The translations under genes were made by a program, and so were the position numbers. A stretch of DNA of 64,000 nucleotides from Plazaster borealis (Eukaryota; Echinodermata; Asteroidea; Forcipulatida; Labidiasteridae): the NCBI GenBank assembly GCA_021014325.1, contig CM037462.1, positions 16,760,135 through 16,824,134 on the forward strand, given 5' to 3'. Positions 20,801 to 30,394 of this stretch are shown in pieces. Under the pieces are notes generated by a model. That model searched no databases and was not told the DNA's origin. It saw only the letters and a program-made list of their open reading frames with translations. Each line of letters begins with the position of its first letter. The first letter of the stretch is position 1.

Positions 20801-21183
20801 AGGAATTCCCCCCACACCCACGATCCAATATACAGAGTCACCTTCAAATGCCATGGTAACACAATGGCAACCATGATGAGATCAGCGACAGATAAGCTGG
20901 CAAGGAGTGTATACATGACCGTGTGGAGATGTCGACACCTCCAAATGGTATAAATCACCAGGATGTTCCCAATGGTCCCGACTATCATTGTTAAACTGTA
21001 GAAAACTATTGTGATGACCTTCATGATGAAGTAGATGTGTTGTTCTCTGTAGAAAGCTTCGTAGTCGAACTCAGAAGGCGAGTCGGTACTTGAGTTGGAC
21101 TGATCCTCCCAAGGCGAGATGCTACGATTCACCAGGGTTGTCATGCTGTCTGTAGTAAAGTTCGCAACTGGAGGATCTGCCAT
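17595..21183 (-). CDS. Class A peptide-type G protein-coupled receptor, 4 coding exons, 410 aa
   Basis: This gene encodes a seven-helix plasma-membrane receptor that should couple an extracellular ligand, probably a neuropeptide, to G proteins. The spliced exons give 410 residues. Visible landmarks are N-glycosylation sequons at N8, N19 and N30; TM1 with GN at 72-73; TM2 with SVAD (D101); C129 at the top of TM3; ERC at 153-155 in place of DRY; W181 in TM4; C210 in extracellular loop 2, which can pair with C129; P234 in TM5; a Ser/Asn-rich third intracellular loop (about 250-315); CWGP at 330-333 in TM6; and NPVIY at 372-376 in TM7. Length and layout fit a complete receptor. TM3 and TM7 recall the TRH/orexin/CCK-like peptide receptor group, but the ligand cannot be assigned. 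All three introns have GT-AG ends, in phases 2, 0 and 0, and they contain MITEs. A stop codon follows RVLER. Confidence 0.9.
18089..18448 (-). CDS. GPCR coding exon 3 (extracellular loop 2, TM5, intracellular loop 3)
   Basis: This exon is 360 nt long, in phase 0 at both ends. It begins GIDSIELGG after a CTTTCAG acceptor and ends KEAEIRQ before GTAATG. It holds the loop-2 cysteine (FLRCRP), TM5 with a proline, and a long third intracellular loop rich in Ser, Asn and Arg with possible phosphorylation sites. Confidence 0.88.
18893..19078. mobile_element. MITE family K copy (GPCR intron 2)
   Basis: GGGCCAAATTTCATAGAGC at the left pairs with TTTATGAAATTGGGCCC at the right. Internal TGCTTAGCAAA/TTTGCTAAGCA motifs and GGCTGGTAACC are characteristic of family K. 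Confidence 0.75.
19190..19385. mobile_element. Diverged MITE family K copy (GPCR intron 2)
   Basis: Contains the family K interior (TTAGCAATTTTCTTTAGCAA, GGGCACCAGTCG, TTGGCTGGTTACCTGTTTCT, GTGCTTACGTG). The terminal sequences are eroded. Confidence 0.5.
19408..19560. mobile_element. Palindromic MITE T (GPCR intron 2)
   Basis: The left arm TAGGTGGCAGCAGACTTACC then AGGTAAATCCATTGTT is repeated inverted on the right (about 19505-19560). The loop is about 35 bp. It lies about 60 bp from exon 2 on its donor side. Confidence 0.72.
19624..19747 (-). CDS. GPCR coding exon 2 (ERC motif, intracellular loop 2, TM4)
   Basis: This exon is 124 nt long. It completes the arginine codon left open by exon 1 and reads CYAVLFPLKSR, then TM4 with W181, ending at HLFSV. 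The acceptor is CGCAG and the donor is GTAAGTG. There is no long open frame around it because the exon is short. It was found by following the phase-2 junction. Confidence 0.87.
19825..20244 (+). mobile_element. Chimeric MITE: family A left half, family B right half (GPCR intron 1)
   Basis: 19825-19957 matches family A (AACTCAAAATATATATCAGC-type start, GAGAGCTGTTGATAGTATAA, CGACTCCCTCTGAAGTAACG). From TTTTTGAGATATTGCCG onward it matches family B (GAGCGGTTATTTCCACGC, CGTTACTGCAGTAACG, CGTATACAGACCCTTTAG). Confidence 0.82.
20318..20562. mobile_element. MITE family L copy 1 (GPCR intron 1)
   Basis: Built of GGGTCA/TGACCC motifs in an overall inverted repeat: CATCCGGGTCAGAATTGA at the left against TTTTGACCCGAGAGG at the right, with GACCCATTTATGGGTCA inside. 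Related copies are at 39003, 42735, 52495 and 57712. Confidence 0.7.
20723..21183 (-). CDS. GPCR coding exon 1 (N-terminus to TM3)
   Basis: This exon runs from ATG (MADPPV) to the AG of the arginine codon in SMER, followed by the donor GTAAGT. It encodes the glycosylated N-terminus, TM1, TM2 and TM3. An upstream in-frame ATG at 21228 (MLFCFSDS) exists. A pyrimidine-rich acceptor ending TTCTGATTCAG lies between the two, so the internal ATG at 21183 is the likelier start. Confidence 0.88.
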
Positions 21184-21203
21184 ATCAACAGTGGACCGGT
21201 ATA
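21184..21203 (-). other. Probable 5' UTR part of GPCR exon 1 with splice acceptor
   Basis: On the minus strand a T-rich tract ends in CAG at 21206-21204, 20 nt before the ATG. This implies at least one upstream noncoding exon, which is not identifiable here. The first TM starts about 50 residues after the chosen ATG and no signal peptide is evident. Confidence 0.5.
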
Positions 21204-21277
21204 CTGAATCAGAAAAACAAAACAACATGAACTATTCATTCACAAAATATATTGATGTTCCGCAAGATGTGAACCTG

Positions 21278-21740
21278 TTACGGAACTCTGGAGGTGCCAT
21301 CCAACTTGTAGATCCTGAAATAATTTACTGCAGGGTGATGGCATCATAAACTTAAGAAGACAAGATGATTTATCTAAGAATGTCGACATCATGAAAGTAA
21401 GATCTCGACATCTTGAGCCTCTCGGGTTGTCGACATCCTGAATGTTGAAATTTCGACTTCCTGAGATAATTCATTTTGGGATGATAACTTCCTGAAAATG
21501 ACGAGAACCCAATATAACTTGGGAATCTTGGGAACACAACATCTTACTTTCAGGATGTCGTCATCCCGAGATAACATATATCTGGAAGACGACATTATAG
21601 TTCCAAGATGTCGTCATCACAAGATAAATCATCCCAGGATCTCGTCATCTTATGTTATAATGATGTTATCATCCTGCAGTAAATTATCTCAGAATTTCAA
21701 CAAGTTGGATGGCACTTCCAGAGTTCTTGTACAAACCACT
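21278..21740. mobile_element. TIR element S with GATGTCG-type internal repeats
   Basis: GGAACTCTGGAGGTGCCATC then CAACTTGTAGAT at the left is matched inverted by GTTGGATGGCACTTCCAGAG at the right; pairing extends about 70 bp through TTTACTGCAG. The interior repeats short ATGTCGTCATC, TCGACATC and CTGAGATAA motifs in both orientations. Lies about 75 bp upstream of the GPCR 5' UTR segment. Confidence 0.72.
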
Positions 21741-22011
21741 TAAAAGGGTTGAACTAAAAAGAGCCGTTTGCATTTACAGGTTGACTTTTCGATTGGTGCG
21801 TTCTTTTATAATCTTCAGGAAGGAAAACGTGCTATTATGGAGAAACGTTTGCCGTCAAGATTAGATGAGCACAAATTAAGAAGCTTGCGTCCATTAGATT
21901 GAGTAAATATTAACAAGCCACGACCGTGACATCGTACACAACGAACGATCATAAGTAAATGACAGAAGTTGATGGTCAACAGTCACGCAAACAAAGCAGT
22001 GATTGCTCCGT

Positions 22012-22403
22012 TTAAAGGCACTGTACACGTTTGGCAATTACTCAAAATATATATTAGCATAAAAACTTACTTGGTAACGAGCAACAGAGAGCTGTTGATA
22101 GTATAAAACATTGTGAGAAACGACTCCCTCTGAACATAGAGAAAGGACTGAAGTAACGTAGTTTTTGAGAAAGAGGTAATTTCTCACTAAAATAATAAAA
22201 GACTTCTAGCTAGAAGCCTTTTCTTCCTATCTGAAAGCACACAAATTTGTACAACAAGGGTGTTTTTTCTTTCATCATTTTCTTGCAACTTCGATGACCA
22301 ATTGAGCCCAAATTTTCACAGGCTTGTATTTTATGCATATGTTGGGATACATCAAGTGAGAACACGGTCTTTGACAATTTCCAAACGTGTTCAGTGCCTT
22401 TAA
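22012..22403 (-). mobile_element. MITE family A, copy 3 (full length)
   Basis: Flanked by TTAA. The ends are AAAGGCACTGTACACG and CGTGTTCAGTGCCTTT. It carries the central palindrome GACTTCTAGCTAGAAGC and a small duplication (CTGAACATAGAGAAAGGACTGAA). This copy is a useful reference for the family. Confidence 0.88.
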
Positions 22404-22871
22404 TGAGGGTCTACAAAAGTGTGGGGGAAATTACAAGTCTCTAAACCGCCCGTTAAAATGGTGTAAAATGTATTTGACGCTCCGAGTGAAATTTGATACA
22501 TGAAATCATTGGATATCAACAACAGATGGGTCTACATTCCAAAGAGGAATATTTGCGTCAGTCAAAAGGGCAAAATCATACCTTTTTGATTGAATATCAT
22601 CGTACAGACCCATTTATAAAATGTGACACCTTTGATGTCTTAGAATGTTGACAAAATTCGCAGTGGAAAGGTACCGTATCAAATGGCATTTCACAACGCT
22701 TTAACGTGAGGTTAAAGACTTGTATTTTTTCACTTTCATAAGGACTCTATCTATTGGAATATGAGTGCATCACAAAACTGAAATCAACTTCGGATCCCCC
22801 TCTTTTGCGTTAAAACCACAAAAATAAAATATCCACTTGCACGAATTACTGCTAAGTCAAGCCGCAAAATC

Positions 22872-23180
22872 TGGGCCAAATTTCATAGAGCTGCTTAAAC
22901 ACAAAAAGTGGCTAAGCACAACAAAATTATGCTTCTGTCCCATGTAGGCCTACTGTCTGAGCAAAACTTAGCAGGCTGCTAAGTTTTGCTCAGTAGAAGT
23001 TTCTTTTTCTGTTTAAGAAAATGAAATTTGGCCCTGGAGTGGGTCAATTTCATAAGCCAGTAAGCGATATGTTTTCTGCTTACAGGATGGAGCAGCCCAT
23101 TACCCAGTTTCTATATTTCATAAACACAGCTTACAACAGTAAAGCAAAAGGGCACGCTAACTTACCAACGGTTCTAGTAG
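22872..23180. mobile_element. MITE family K, one copy plus a partial second
   Basis: 22872-23037 runs GGGCCAAATTTCATAGAGC to GAAATTTGGCCCTGG with GCTAAGTTTTGCTCAG arms. Immediately after, GGGTCAATTTCATAAGCC starts a second, incomplete copy (to about 23180). Confidence 0.65.
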
Positions 23181-23284
23181 TAAGCAAAATGAGTGACCCA
23201 GCATTGCAAATCATTATTTTGTGAGCGCGCACGTGCACCTTTAACTTTTCCTAAATTATTATGATTTGGGGATGCACAAAGAAC

Positions 23285-23432
23285 AATTGACTAAAGCGGG
23301 ATTTGAACCAACGACCTCCGGATTAACATGCCGGCTCTACCAACTGAGCTATCTAGCACTTTGTTGGCGGTCTCCCTAGAGCGCCGGCACGTTAAACAGG
23401 AGGTCGTTGGTTCAAATCCCACTCTAGTCAAT
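23285..23432. repeat. Two tRNA-like SINE fragments head-to-head
   Basis: 23292-23350 reads as the minus-strand tRNA-like unit (GGATTTGAACCAACGACCTC, CCAACTGAGCTATC). 23376-23432 contains the inverted equivalent (GAGGTCGTTGGTTCAAATCC). The two form a large hairpin and share B-box sequence. Confidence 0.65.
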
Positions 23433-24550
23433 TTTTTCTTAGTTCAACCCAAAATGATTACAAATTTACCCAGTCAGTTTCCCTTGTGGTTTACAACTTG
23501 ATAAATAATTATGAAATACAATTTGCTTCTTATAGGCACATGTTTCTGCTATGTAGGCACACAAACTTACGTACCAGTAAACAGCTTTTAAGAAATAATG
23601 ATGACGTAGGGCTACGTCACACAAGGGAGCCAGCCCATTCATGGACCGGTGGCGAACTGTGTACAAACTTCCATTGATAGCGCCCTCTTTTGACTCTTCC
23701 TTCTCCAGCCCATGTTAATTTCCCGTATGGGGACAAAAAGTTCGTAGGAAAAACAATTCTCAAGGCCCGGTACAAAGTCTTGCAGACATCCCGCTTTATC
23801 TTTCTGTTAAACTATTTTTTTATCAAAGTTTCAGCCTTCAGATTTTTGCTTATAGGCCTACCTTTAATATTTCCCCCTTCAAACACTTGAAAGGTTTGCA
23901 AACAAGGGTGTTTACTTTTCCACTTAAATATTTCTGGTATATTGATGCAAGTAATTAATGGAAAGTGCTTTGCACTCAAAAGCTGTCTGGAGATAACTGT
24001 TTTCTTCATATACACCAAGAAATAAAAAATTTAAACAAATTACTGGACGTCCGTGCACGAATACTCTATAGGCCTAAGCCATTTTGAGGTATTTTTGGCA
24101 CATTACGAGAACAATATTTGGTTTGGTTAAATTTGTCTGTGTACACCCAAATCAAACAGTCTCCAAAGGGCTAAGTCAATCTTCCACTCTCGTATTAACT
24201 GCATTAAAAATTAAGCAAAAAGGTAAATTTCATCTGCTAGAAAATATACGGGAAACCAGTCACAAACAGCTGGTTATACAGCCGTTGCTAAGCAACATGG
24301 TTTATTTGTTAAGTAAATTTGAACACTAGGGCGTAATGAAATTGGACGGTACCAATTGGTGCATATGCCTTTCACGTCTTTACTACAAATAGAATTGGTG
24401 ATTATATCCGGGGAACGATAAGCAGCGGCGTAAGAGGGTGGCAGCAGGGAGCGGAAGCCTCCCCCGCTCAGAACCATTCTCCCCTGTTGCCCCCCCCCCC
24501 GAAAAAAAAAATAAAATAAATAAAATAAAATAAAATAAAATAAAATAGAA

Positions 24551-24585
<35 letters not shown>

Positions 24586-25335
24586 AAAATAAATAAATAA
24601 AAAAATAAAAAAATAAATAACAAAATAAAAAATAAAACATTAGAACGAAAACAAAAAATGGACAAATGAATGGTAATAGCCCCGACCCGGCAAAAAAATG
24701 AAATAAATAAACAATACTGTTTAGAAATAAACAACATCAAAGTGTCCCTTGGAGAGTTGACCCTCTTGCGGTAAACTTGAGTAGCTTCCCGCGTTGCTGA
24801 CAGACACAGGCTGGGCCAGTCATCACACGACATTCTCGGCGTTATTTTCCAAGAATAAACAGCGAGGAAAAACATATCTGAGTCCAGATTTACATCATTG
24901 GTTAAATTATTCACGTCTGGTGTGGGCGAGGGAATTTTATTATAGCGGGCCTACGTCAAAGGGAAGGGTTTATCGTGCACTGGGGGTGTTATTACGGAGA
25001 CCAGGTCGGACACTGTAAATAATAGACGCACAGTAAGCTCATAATTCTTGAAAATAAAGTTCAGAAATATCAAGATTTCCTGACAACCCAATCTTAATAT
25101 CTGACTGTTGTGGTCAGGATGAGTGAAGGTCCAACCATGACATTGGGATACAGGCCTATAAAGACAGAACCCGTTGAATGAATTTCTAACCATGGTTTCT
25201 GAATTAATCAATGATGAGATGACCACCTGCAGACTTTCTCTCCATATCAAGTAGAAAGCAGATGGGCTGCTGTAAGAGATCACAAGCAGCAATAAAGTCA
25301 TTATGGTAATCGAGATCACAGGCAGCAAAACACTG
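23433..25335. other. No supported gene
   Basis: Besides the A-rich tract at 24424-24640, no exon with splice support or known domain was seen. Confidence 0.4.
24424..24640 (-). repeat. GC-rich relic with long A-rich (AAATA/AAAT)n tail
   Basis: GGAGCGGAAGCCTCCCCCGC precedes a C-run, then about 130 bp of AAAT/AAAAT repeats on the plus strand. The T-rich open frames of up to 148 codons on the minus strand are simple-repeat artefacts. Confidence 0.6.
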
Positions 25336-25478
25336 TTAAACCTACAACGAGTTCATGCGAGTAATGATCACAGCACTGTTTTGCACACCGTGATGGGCCT
25401 CTTTGGACTTTTCTTCCATGTAACGTCGAACACAGCCGCGAGTTTTGCCAAACAGGTTGGCAAAACTCGCGGCCTTAA
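25336..25478 (+). repeat. TTAA-bounded 140-bp repeat with perfect hairpin, copy 1
   Basis: TTAA starts and ends the unit. Its last 39 bases (25435-25473) are GCCGCGAGTTTTGCC, a 9-nt loop AAACAGGTT, and the exact inverse GGCAAAACTCGCGGC. Repeated at 25846-25984. Confidence 0.8.
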
Positions 25479-25849
25479 AGGCACTGAACACGTTTGGTAA
25501 TTGTCAATGACCAGTGTTCTCACTTGGTGTATCCCAACATATGCATAAAATAACAAGCCTGTGAAAATTTGGGCTCAATTGGTCATCGAAGTTGCAAGAA
25601 AATGATGAAAGAAAAACACCCTTGTTGTACAAATTTGTGTGCTTTCAGATAGGAATAAAAGGCTTCAGGCCTGAAGTCTTTTATTATTTTAGTGAGAAAT
25701 TACCTCTTTCTCAAAAACTACGTTACTTCAGAGGGAGTCGTTTCCTACAATGTTTTATACTATCAACAGCTCTCCGTTGCTTGTTACCAAGTAAGTTTTT
25801 ATGCTAATATTTGTTTTGAGTCATTACCAAACGTGTACAATACCTTTAA
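25475..25849 (+). mobile_element. MITE family A, copy 4
   Basis: TTAAAGGCACTGAACACG to CGTGTACAATACCTTTAA, with central GGCTTCAGGCCTGAAG. It sits between two direct copies of the 140-bp hairpin repeat and shares a TTAA with each. Confidence 0.87.
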
Positions 25850-25984
25850 ACCTACAACGAGTTCATGCGAGTAATGACCACATTACTGTTTTGCACACTG
25901 TGTGTGAGCCTCTTTGGACCTTTCTTTTGCAACGTACACAGCCGCGAGTTTTGCCAAACAGGTTGGCAAAACTCGCGGCCTTAA
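25846..25984 (+). repeat. TTAA-bounded 140-bp repeat with perfect hairpin, copy 2
   Basis: Direct repeat of 25336-25478 with substitutions and a shorter middle. The 39-nt hairpin at 25941-25979 is identical to that of copy 1. Confidence 0.8.
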
Positions 25985-26352
25985 TTGCAAACAATACATC
26001 AGTTTTATTTGACCAATAATGCTATCAAATTAATTTGATACTATAGATAGAATTTACTATTCAAAACAATGACAACTTATGCTCCATACAAACAGTTTTA
26101 CTAAAAAGGGCAAATTTATTTCAAGCCAGTTTATACATTTAGTGATACTCCAGGCCTCCCAAGATGGAGGTCGTTGTTTGCAAACGAAATAAAGGTCAGT
26201 ACCATTAATAGATTGTATTAATTCACCTCACTTTCATTGAAGTTGTATGACAATTTTGACTTGAATCTGAATTGTTAAATTTGTTCTTATTCATTTATAA
26301 ACCTGATTGATTTATCGTGGTTCGAATTTTCATGCAATTCGAATATCAATTT

Positions 26353-26632
26353 GTGAAGAAACTTTTCTTAAAGCCGGAACCTGGAACTTCCTGTCAACGT
26401 CACAGAAAACTCGGATCGCATTCTAATTCTAGCTACCTGTACATCTGGGGAGTATTGCAAACAAAAATTAACTCCGGATGAATGGATGCTTCTCCGGAAC
26501 TCGTCCGGATTAATTTGTGAAGAAACTTTTCTCAAAGCCGGAACCTGGAACATCCTGTCAACGTCAGAAACTCAGATCACATTCTAATTCTAGCTACCTG
26601 TATGCCTACATCTGGGAGTATTGACATGCAAT
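26353..26632 (+). repeat. Tandem duplication, period about 165 bp
   Basis: AAGCCGGAACCTGGAAC, CCTGTCAACGTCA and CATTCTAATTCTAGCTACCT recur in order at about 26372 and 26537. Confidence 0.75.
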
Positions 26633-26778
26633 AACATATTCATGTGAATATGGCGTTGATGAAGGAGGTATCATTAACGCATGGTTGCACATTAAAAGAA
26701 ACGAATGATCGTGGGTATGCACGAGCTCCTAATTGATTGATGTAATAAGTAGGCTTACCAAATAACCTTTAGTCGACT

Positions 26779-27048
26779 TTAAAGGCACTGTACACGTTTG
26801 GTAATTACTCAAAATATATATTAGCATAAAAACTTACTTGGTAACGAGCAATGGAGAGTTGTTGATAGTATAAACCATTGCGAGAATCGACTCCCTCTGA
26901 AGTAACGTAGTTTTTGAGAAAGAGGTAATTTCTCACTAAAATAATAAAAGACTTCAGGCATGAAGCCTTTTTCAGGAACCTGAAAGCACACAAATTTGTG
27001 CAACAAGGGTGTGTTTTCTTTCATCATTTTCTTGCAACTTCGATGACC
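26779..27048 (-). mobile_element. MITE family A, copy 5 (truncated)
   Basis: Starts TTAAAGGCACTGTACACG and follows family A to GCAACTTCGATGACCA, then stops. The distal third and other terminal repeat are missing. Confidence 0.82.
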
Positions 27049-27264
27049 AAGTATGATGCCACTGGCACCAGCCTATATTACCAGGAATGATTACAATATT
27101 TTCTTAATTAAATTATCTAATTATACACAATGGGTATGCACAGAAAAAGTTTCTTTACTAACTGACAGAACTTGATATTTGGGTTGACAACCAGAAGCAG
27201 ATGTGATCATGCCACGCTCGATGCGGGTTTTTCTCTCGCAAGTTTCAGGTGAATAAAAGGTTAG

Positions 27265-27407
27265 ACCGTTTTTCCGATTCGGTGGCTATGGCTCCGGCTA
27301 CGACTGTTGCTAAGGGTGTTGCCTAGGGTTTCCTATACTTCAACGCATGATGACGCGGCGATCCAGCCATAGCTGTAGCCGTAGCCACCAATTCGGACAC
27401 GGCCTTA
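27265..27407. mobile_element. Palindromic MITE Q, copy 1
   Basis: CCGATTCGGTGGCTATGGCT with CCGGCTACGACTGTTGCTAA pairs with the inverted AGCCATAGCTGTAGCCGTAG and CACCAATTCGGACACGGCC. Related copies are at 33200-33285 (partial) and 46680-46838. Confidence 0.7.
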
Positions 27408-27487
27408 CACCAAAAACACTTCACAAGTTTACCCGAAATGGAGTTCGGTCCATATTATGACCAAGCAAGAAGTGAACAGTACTATGC

Positions 27488-27655
27488 AGGGCTCGATTTT
27501 ACAATGCACCAAGATTCATCTGAAGGTGAGTTGTCAGTATTACCATAGTAATTTGTGTTGTGACCCCACACTTTGCTTAGCAATTAAGATTGATTTGCAC
27601 TTAAGATCAATCTCAACTCTTTGTGAAATCGAGCCCTGGTCTCGCAAGTATTCGA
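27488..27655. mobile_element. Palindromic MITE E, copy 1 (uninterrupted)
   Basis: GGGCTCGATTTTACAATGCA at the left and TTTGTGAAATCGAGCCC at the right, with CACTTAAGATCAATCT inside. It shows the state of the family without the MITE A insertion seen at 42316. Confidence 0.72.
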
Positions 27656-28199
27656 ACTTCCGGGACCAAGTTGGTCCAACCATAATATTGAGTTTTACGT
27701 GTGCGCGACTCTATTTCTTCAAATAGTTTAACGTAGCCTATGGCAATAAAAATTATATTATAATGTGGGGAAAGTAAATTTAGCGATGAAATATATGATT
27801 AGTAAAATAAATGTACCAAATCAACGAAGAAAACCAGAGCATAAGATTTGACCTCAGTTTCCGGTTACTTGTAAACAATCAATAATGTTTACCTACTTAT
27901 GTATTGTTATCATTAAACCTATGGTTTCACAAATTCGGGCGTGATTCGTAAATGGGATTTCAGAAAAAAATTCATTCTTCAAACATCATTACAAGTATCC
28001 TCATCCCAAGTTTTCATTTTGTTTCAATGTTTATTTTGAGAAATATTTTTATTGTAAAACTGAAATTGTATTTTTAACATGTTGCTATGAGTATTTGAAC
28101 CTGGCTTCAGTTCTTTTTCGTTTCGTATGTCCTTCAGTGTGTGACTTTTGTCCATGTCTGTCTGTCTGTGTAGTGTATTTAGTTGTCTTGCAATAAAGG

Positions 28200-28885
28200 A
28201 AAAAGAAAAGAAAAAACTTCACCCGCCAACATTTTGCTAAACTCTTTTACAGTGTACTAACCCGTCAATGCCGAATGGTCAAGGTATTATAGTAGGCCGT
28301 GCGTACTTTTAGTTATATCCGACTCGGCCCTGGAACTGTCTTTTGAATTGCTTGCTCTGTAATAAAGATCACATTGCATCATACCGCCGGCCCCATCGTG
28401 TAAACACAGATATTACAATTAACAATTTTGTCCAATCAGTAAAACAAAAATGAAATTGAACCACAGCGGTCATTACACGACACGGCATTTCCTGAAACCC
28501 AATCCTGCGAACAAAAGGCCAGTATTTCAATTCATTAAGCGTGTGAGCCCTTTTAGTCGTGTTGACCGATGTGCATCTAGGGACTTGGGCACCGTAAGAA
28601 GCCACGGTAGCTATATTTGCTTTGCTCTGTCTGTTCGCGTGCCATTTCGAAAGCCTCGACGATATTAAAGAAATCGCCCTGGATACCGTAATGGTCTTGC
28701 CTCAGACCCCCTCGGGAGGAGTATATAGGAACGTGGCGGTGCGACTCATCTGATTTAATCACACTGCTATACATGAATAAAGCCTTTAATCGCACAGAGA
28801 ATCGCCATTGTGAAAAATCGATGTGAAAGTTTAGAGTACTTTATAAACAGGGCACAGAAACGGTGTCAATTTTTGAGACAAGAAG
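28200..28885. other. No supported gene
   Basis: GTCTGTCTGTCTGTG and the AATAAAGGAAAAAGAAAAG tail at 28155-28215 look like the 3' end of an old retroposon. Frames at 28369-28795 show no known domain. Confidence 0.4.
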
Positions 28886-29127
28886 TTAAAGGTAGAGTTA
28901 TATAGATTGATTATTACCAACATAATGCTGGCAAATGTATCAAGAAAGATACAGAAAAGTCACATGTGAACGTTTCAGCTGAACAGTGTCTACTTGTTGA
29001 GAAAAACATGAAAAAAACTGTCACGGTATTTTCATCAAGAACGTCGAATCCATCCATGTTTAACGAGGTATCAGCGGGTACCAACCGCATCTCTGGCCGC
29101 ATCATTCGCGAACGGACACCACGCGTT
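28886..29127 (+). mobile_element. MITE family F, copy 1 (left half)
   Basis: TTAAAGGTAGAGTTATATAG, then TCAAGAACGTCGAATCCATC and ACCAACCGCATCTCTGGCCG match F copy 2 at 33778. After CGGACACCACGCG the sequence passes into repeat D. Confidence 0.75.
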
Positions 29128-29240
29128 GGTGCACAACTCTGTAGACCTTTATCATGGTGCGGCCATTTTAATTTTCTGCCATTCAAATAAATGTAACCAA
29201 ACCGAGGCTGGAAGGAGAAACAGTCTGGTTCCTTTTTGCT
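29128..29240 (+). repeat. Repeat D relative
   Basis: ATCATGGTGCGGCCATTTTA, then AATGTAACCAAACCGAGGCT corresponds to repeat D at 70-223 and 975-1124. Confidence 0.55.
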
Positions 29241-29361
29241 CAATGGATATTATCATTCATTACTGTTATTGTATACGGAACATAACCAAGATGGTGGCAG
29301 CATGATAATGTTCTATGGCGTTTGCCAACCATTGTGTCTGTACGGATACGTAAATGTTAAT

Positions 29362-29396
29362 CCGAACCCTAACCCTAACCCTAACCCTAACCCTAT
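29362..29396 (+). repeat. Short (CCCTAA)n tract
   Basis: Five to six CCCTAA units without the terminal inverted repeats that flank the arrays at 7872 and 16195. Confidence 0.8.
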
Positions 29397-29459
29397 ATTT
29401 CATGGGAAAGGTCCATTCCACAGCCAAATTATCATGACGACAGTCCCCCTTTAATAGTT

Positions 29460-30169
29460 GCTAAAATGGTATCCTTGGATATCGGACAAACTTCCTACTG
29501 TAAAAAATGTTCACTTCAGAAACGGCACCCGGTCTGTTCATTTCCGGTACTCTAACTTTTGGCGATATTGGCACGTACGAGCACGGTGTTTAATGATCTG
29601 TAGAATCTCGCCCTTTCTAGTTTGACGGATCACTCCAAATTTTTCCATTCCATGACACTGACAACATTCCAACCTCAATTTCATGTGGAAATTTCGATCC
29701 AACTCACGAACATAGAGCCTTAAATATGAAGTCCAAGTTATTATTCAACAAACATGCTGACAAATTTTGACAGAGGCGGATTAATCAAGTTGAAAGTCTA
29801 AACGAACGACTCTCGCTAATTAAAACTCCCCCTTTTTAAAAATGCATTCGGCGTACGTGAGGGCGCATAGACCAATCCGAGTTTGTAAAATGCGTTTTAA
29901 TTGGACGTATGTGTTGAATGTGTATATCAATACAAAAGCCCACTTAGAGCAATGTATAGTTGGGATACTCGGTATATAGCTGTTCTAGATACCTAATTTA
30001 CAGAATGGGCAATGGATCATGCTTTAGGGAATTATCAACGATGAAACAGGGAGTCAATCATCGCGCCAGTGCGTCTGAGAGGAGTGAGGCAACAGCTGCG
30101 CATAACACTTTACATACAATATCGCTCTAAAGACATTTATCACGACGCCATCCTCTGAATTGCCATCCT
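29460..30169. other. No supported gene
   Basis: Nothing recognisable on either strand. Confidence 0.4.
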
Positions 30170-30364
30170 GGGCCCCAATTTCATAGAGCTGTTTAAGCAC
30201 AAAAAGTAGCTAGGCACAATCAAATGTTGCTTACCAGAATAAGGTTACCAGCCAAACTAGCATGTCACATGTACAATTTGTGACTGGTATCCTGCTCATT
30301 TCTGCTTAGCAGGAAATTGTTAAGCAATATTTTCTGCTTAAGCAACTCTATGAAATTGGGCCAT
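30170..30364. mobile_element. MITE family K, full copy
   Basis: GGGCCCCAATTTCATAGAGC to CTCTATGAAATTGGGCC. Contains AGCACAAAAAGTAGCTAGGC, ACCAGAATAAGGTTACCAGC and the matching right arm GACTGGTATCCTGCTCATTT. It is the best-preserved K copy here. Confidence 0.82.
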
Positions 30365-30394
30365 TGTTCCCCGCTTACAATGGCAATGGTTTTC

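Noticed and set aside
24383..24914. 148-codon phenylalanine-rich minus-strand frame, membrane-protein-like
   Set aside because: The hydrophobic stretch is only AAAT-type simple repeat read on the other strand.
28369..28795. Minus-strand frames including GIQGDFFNIVEAFEMAREQT
   Set aside because: Locally protein-like, but no convincing acceptor/donor pair or G/C-biased third position, and no family recognised. Left uncalled.
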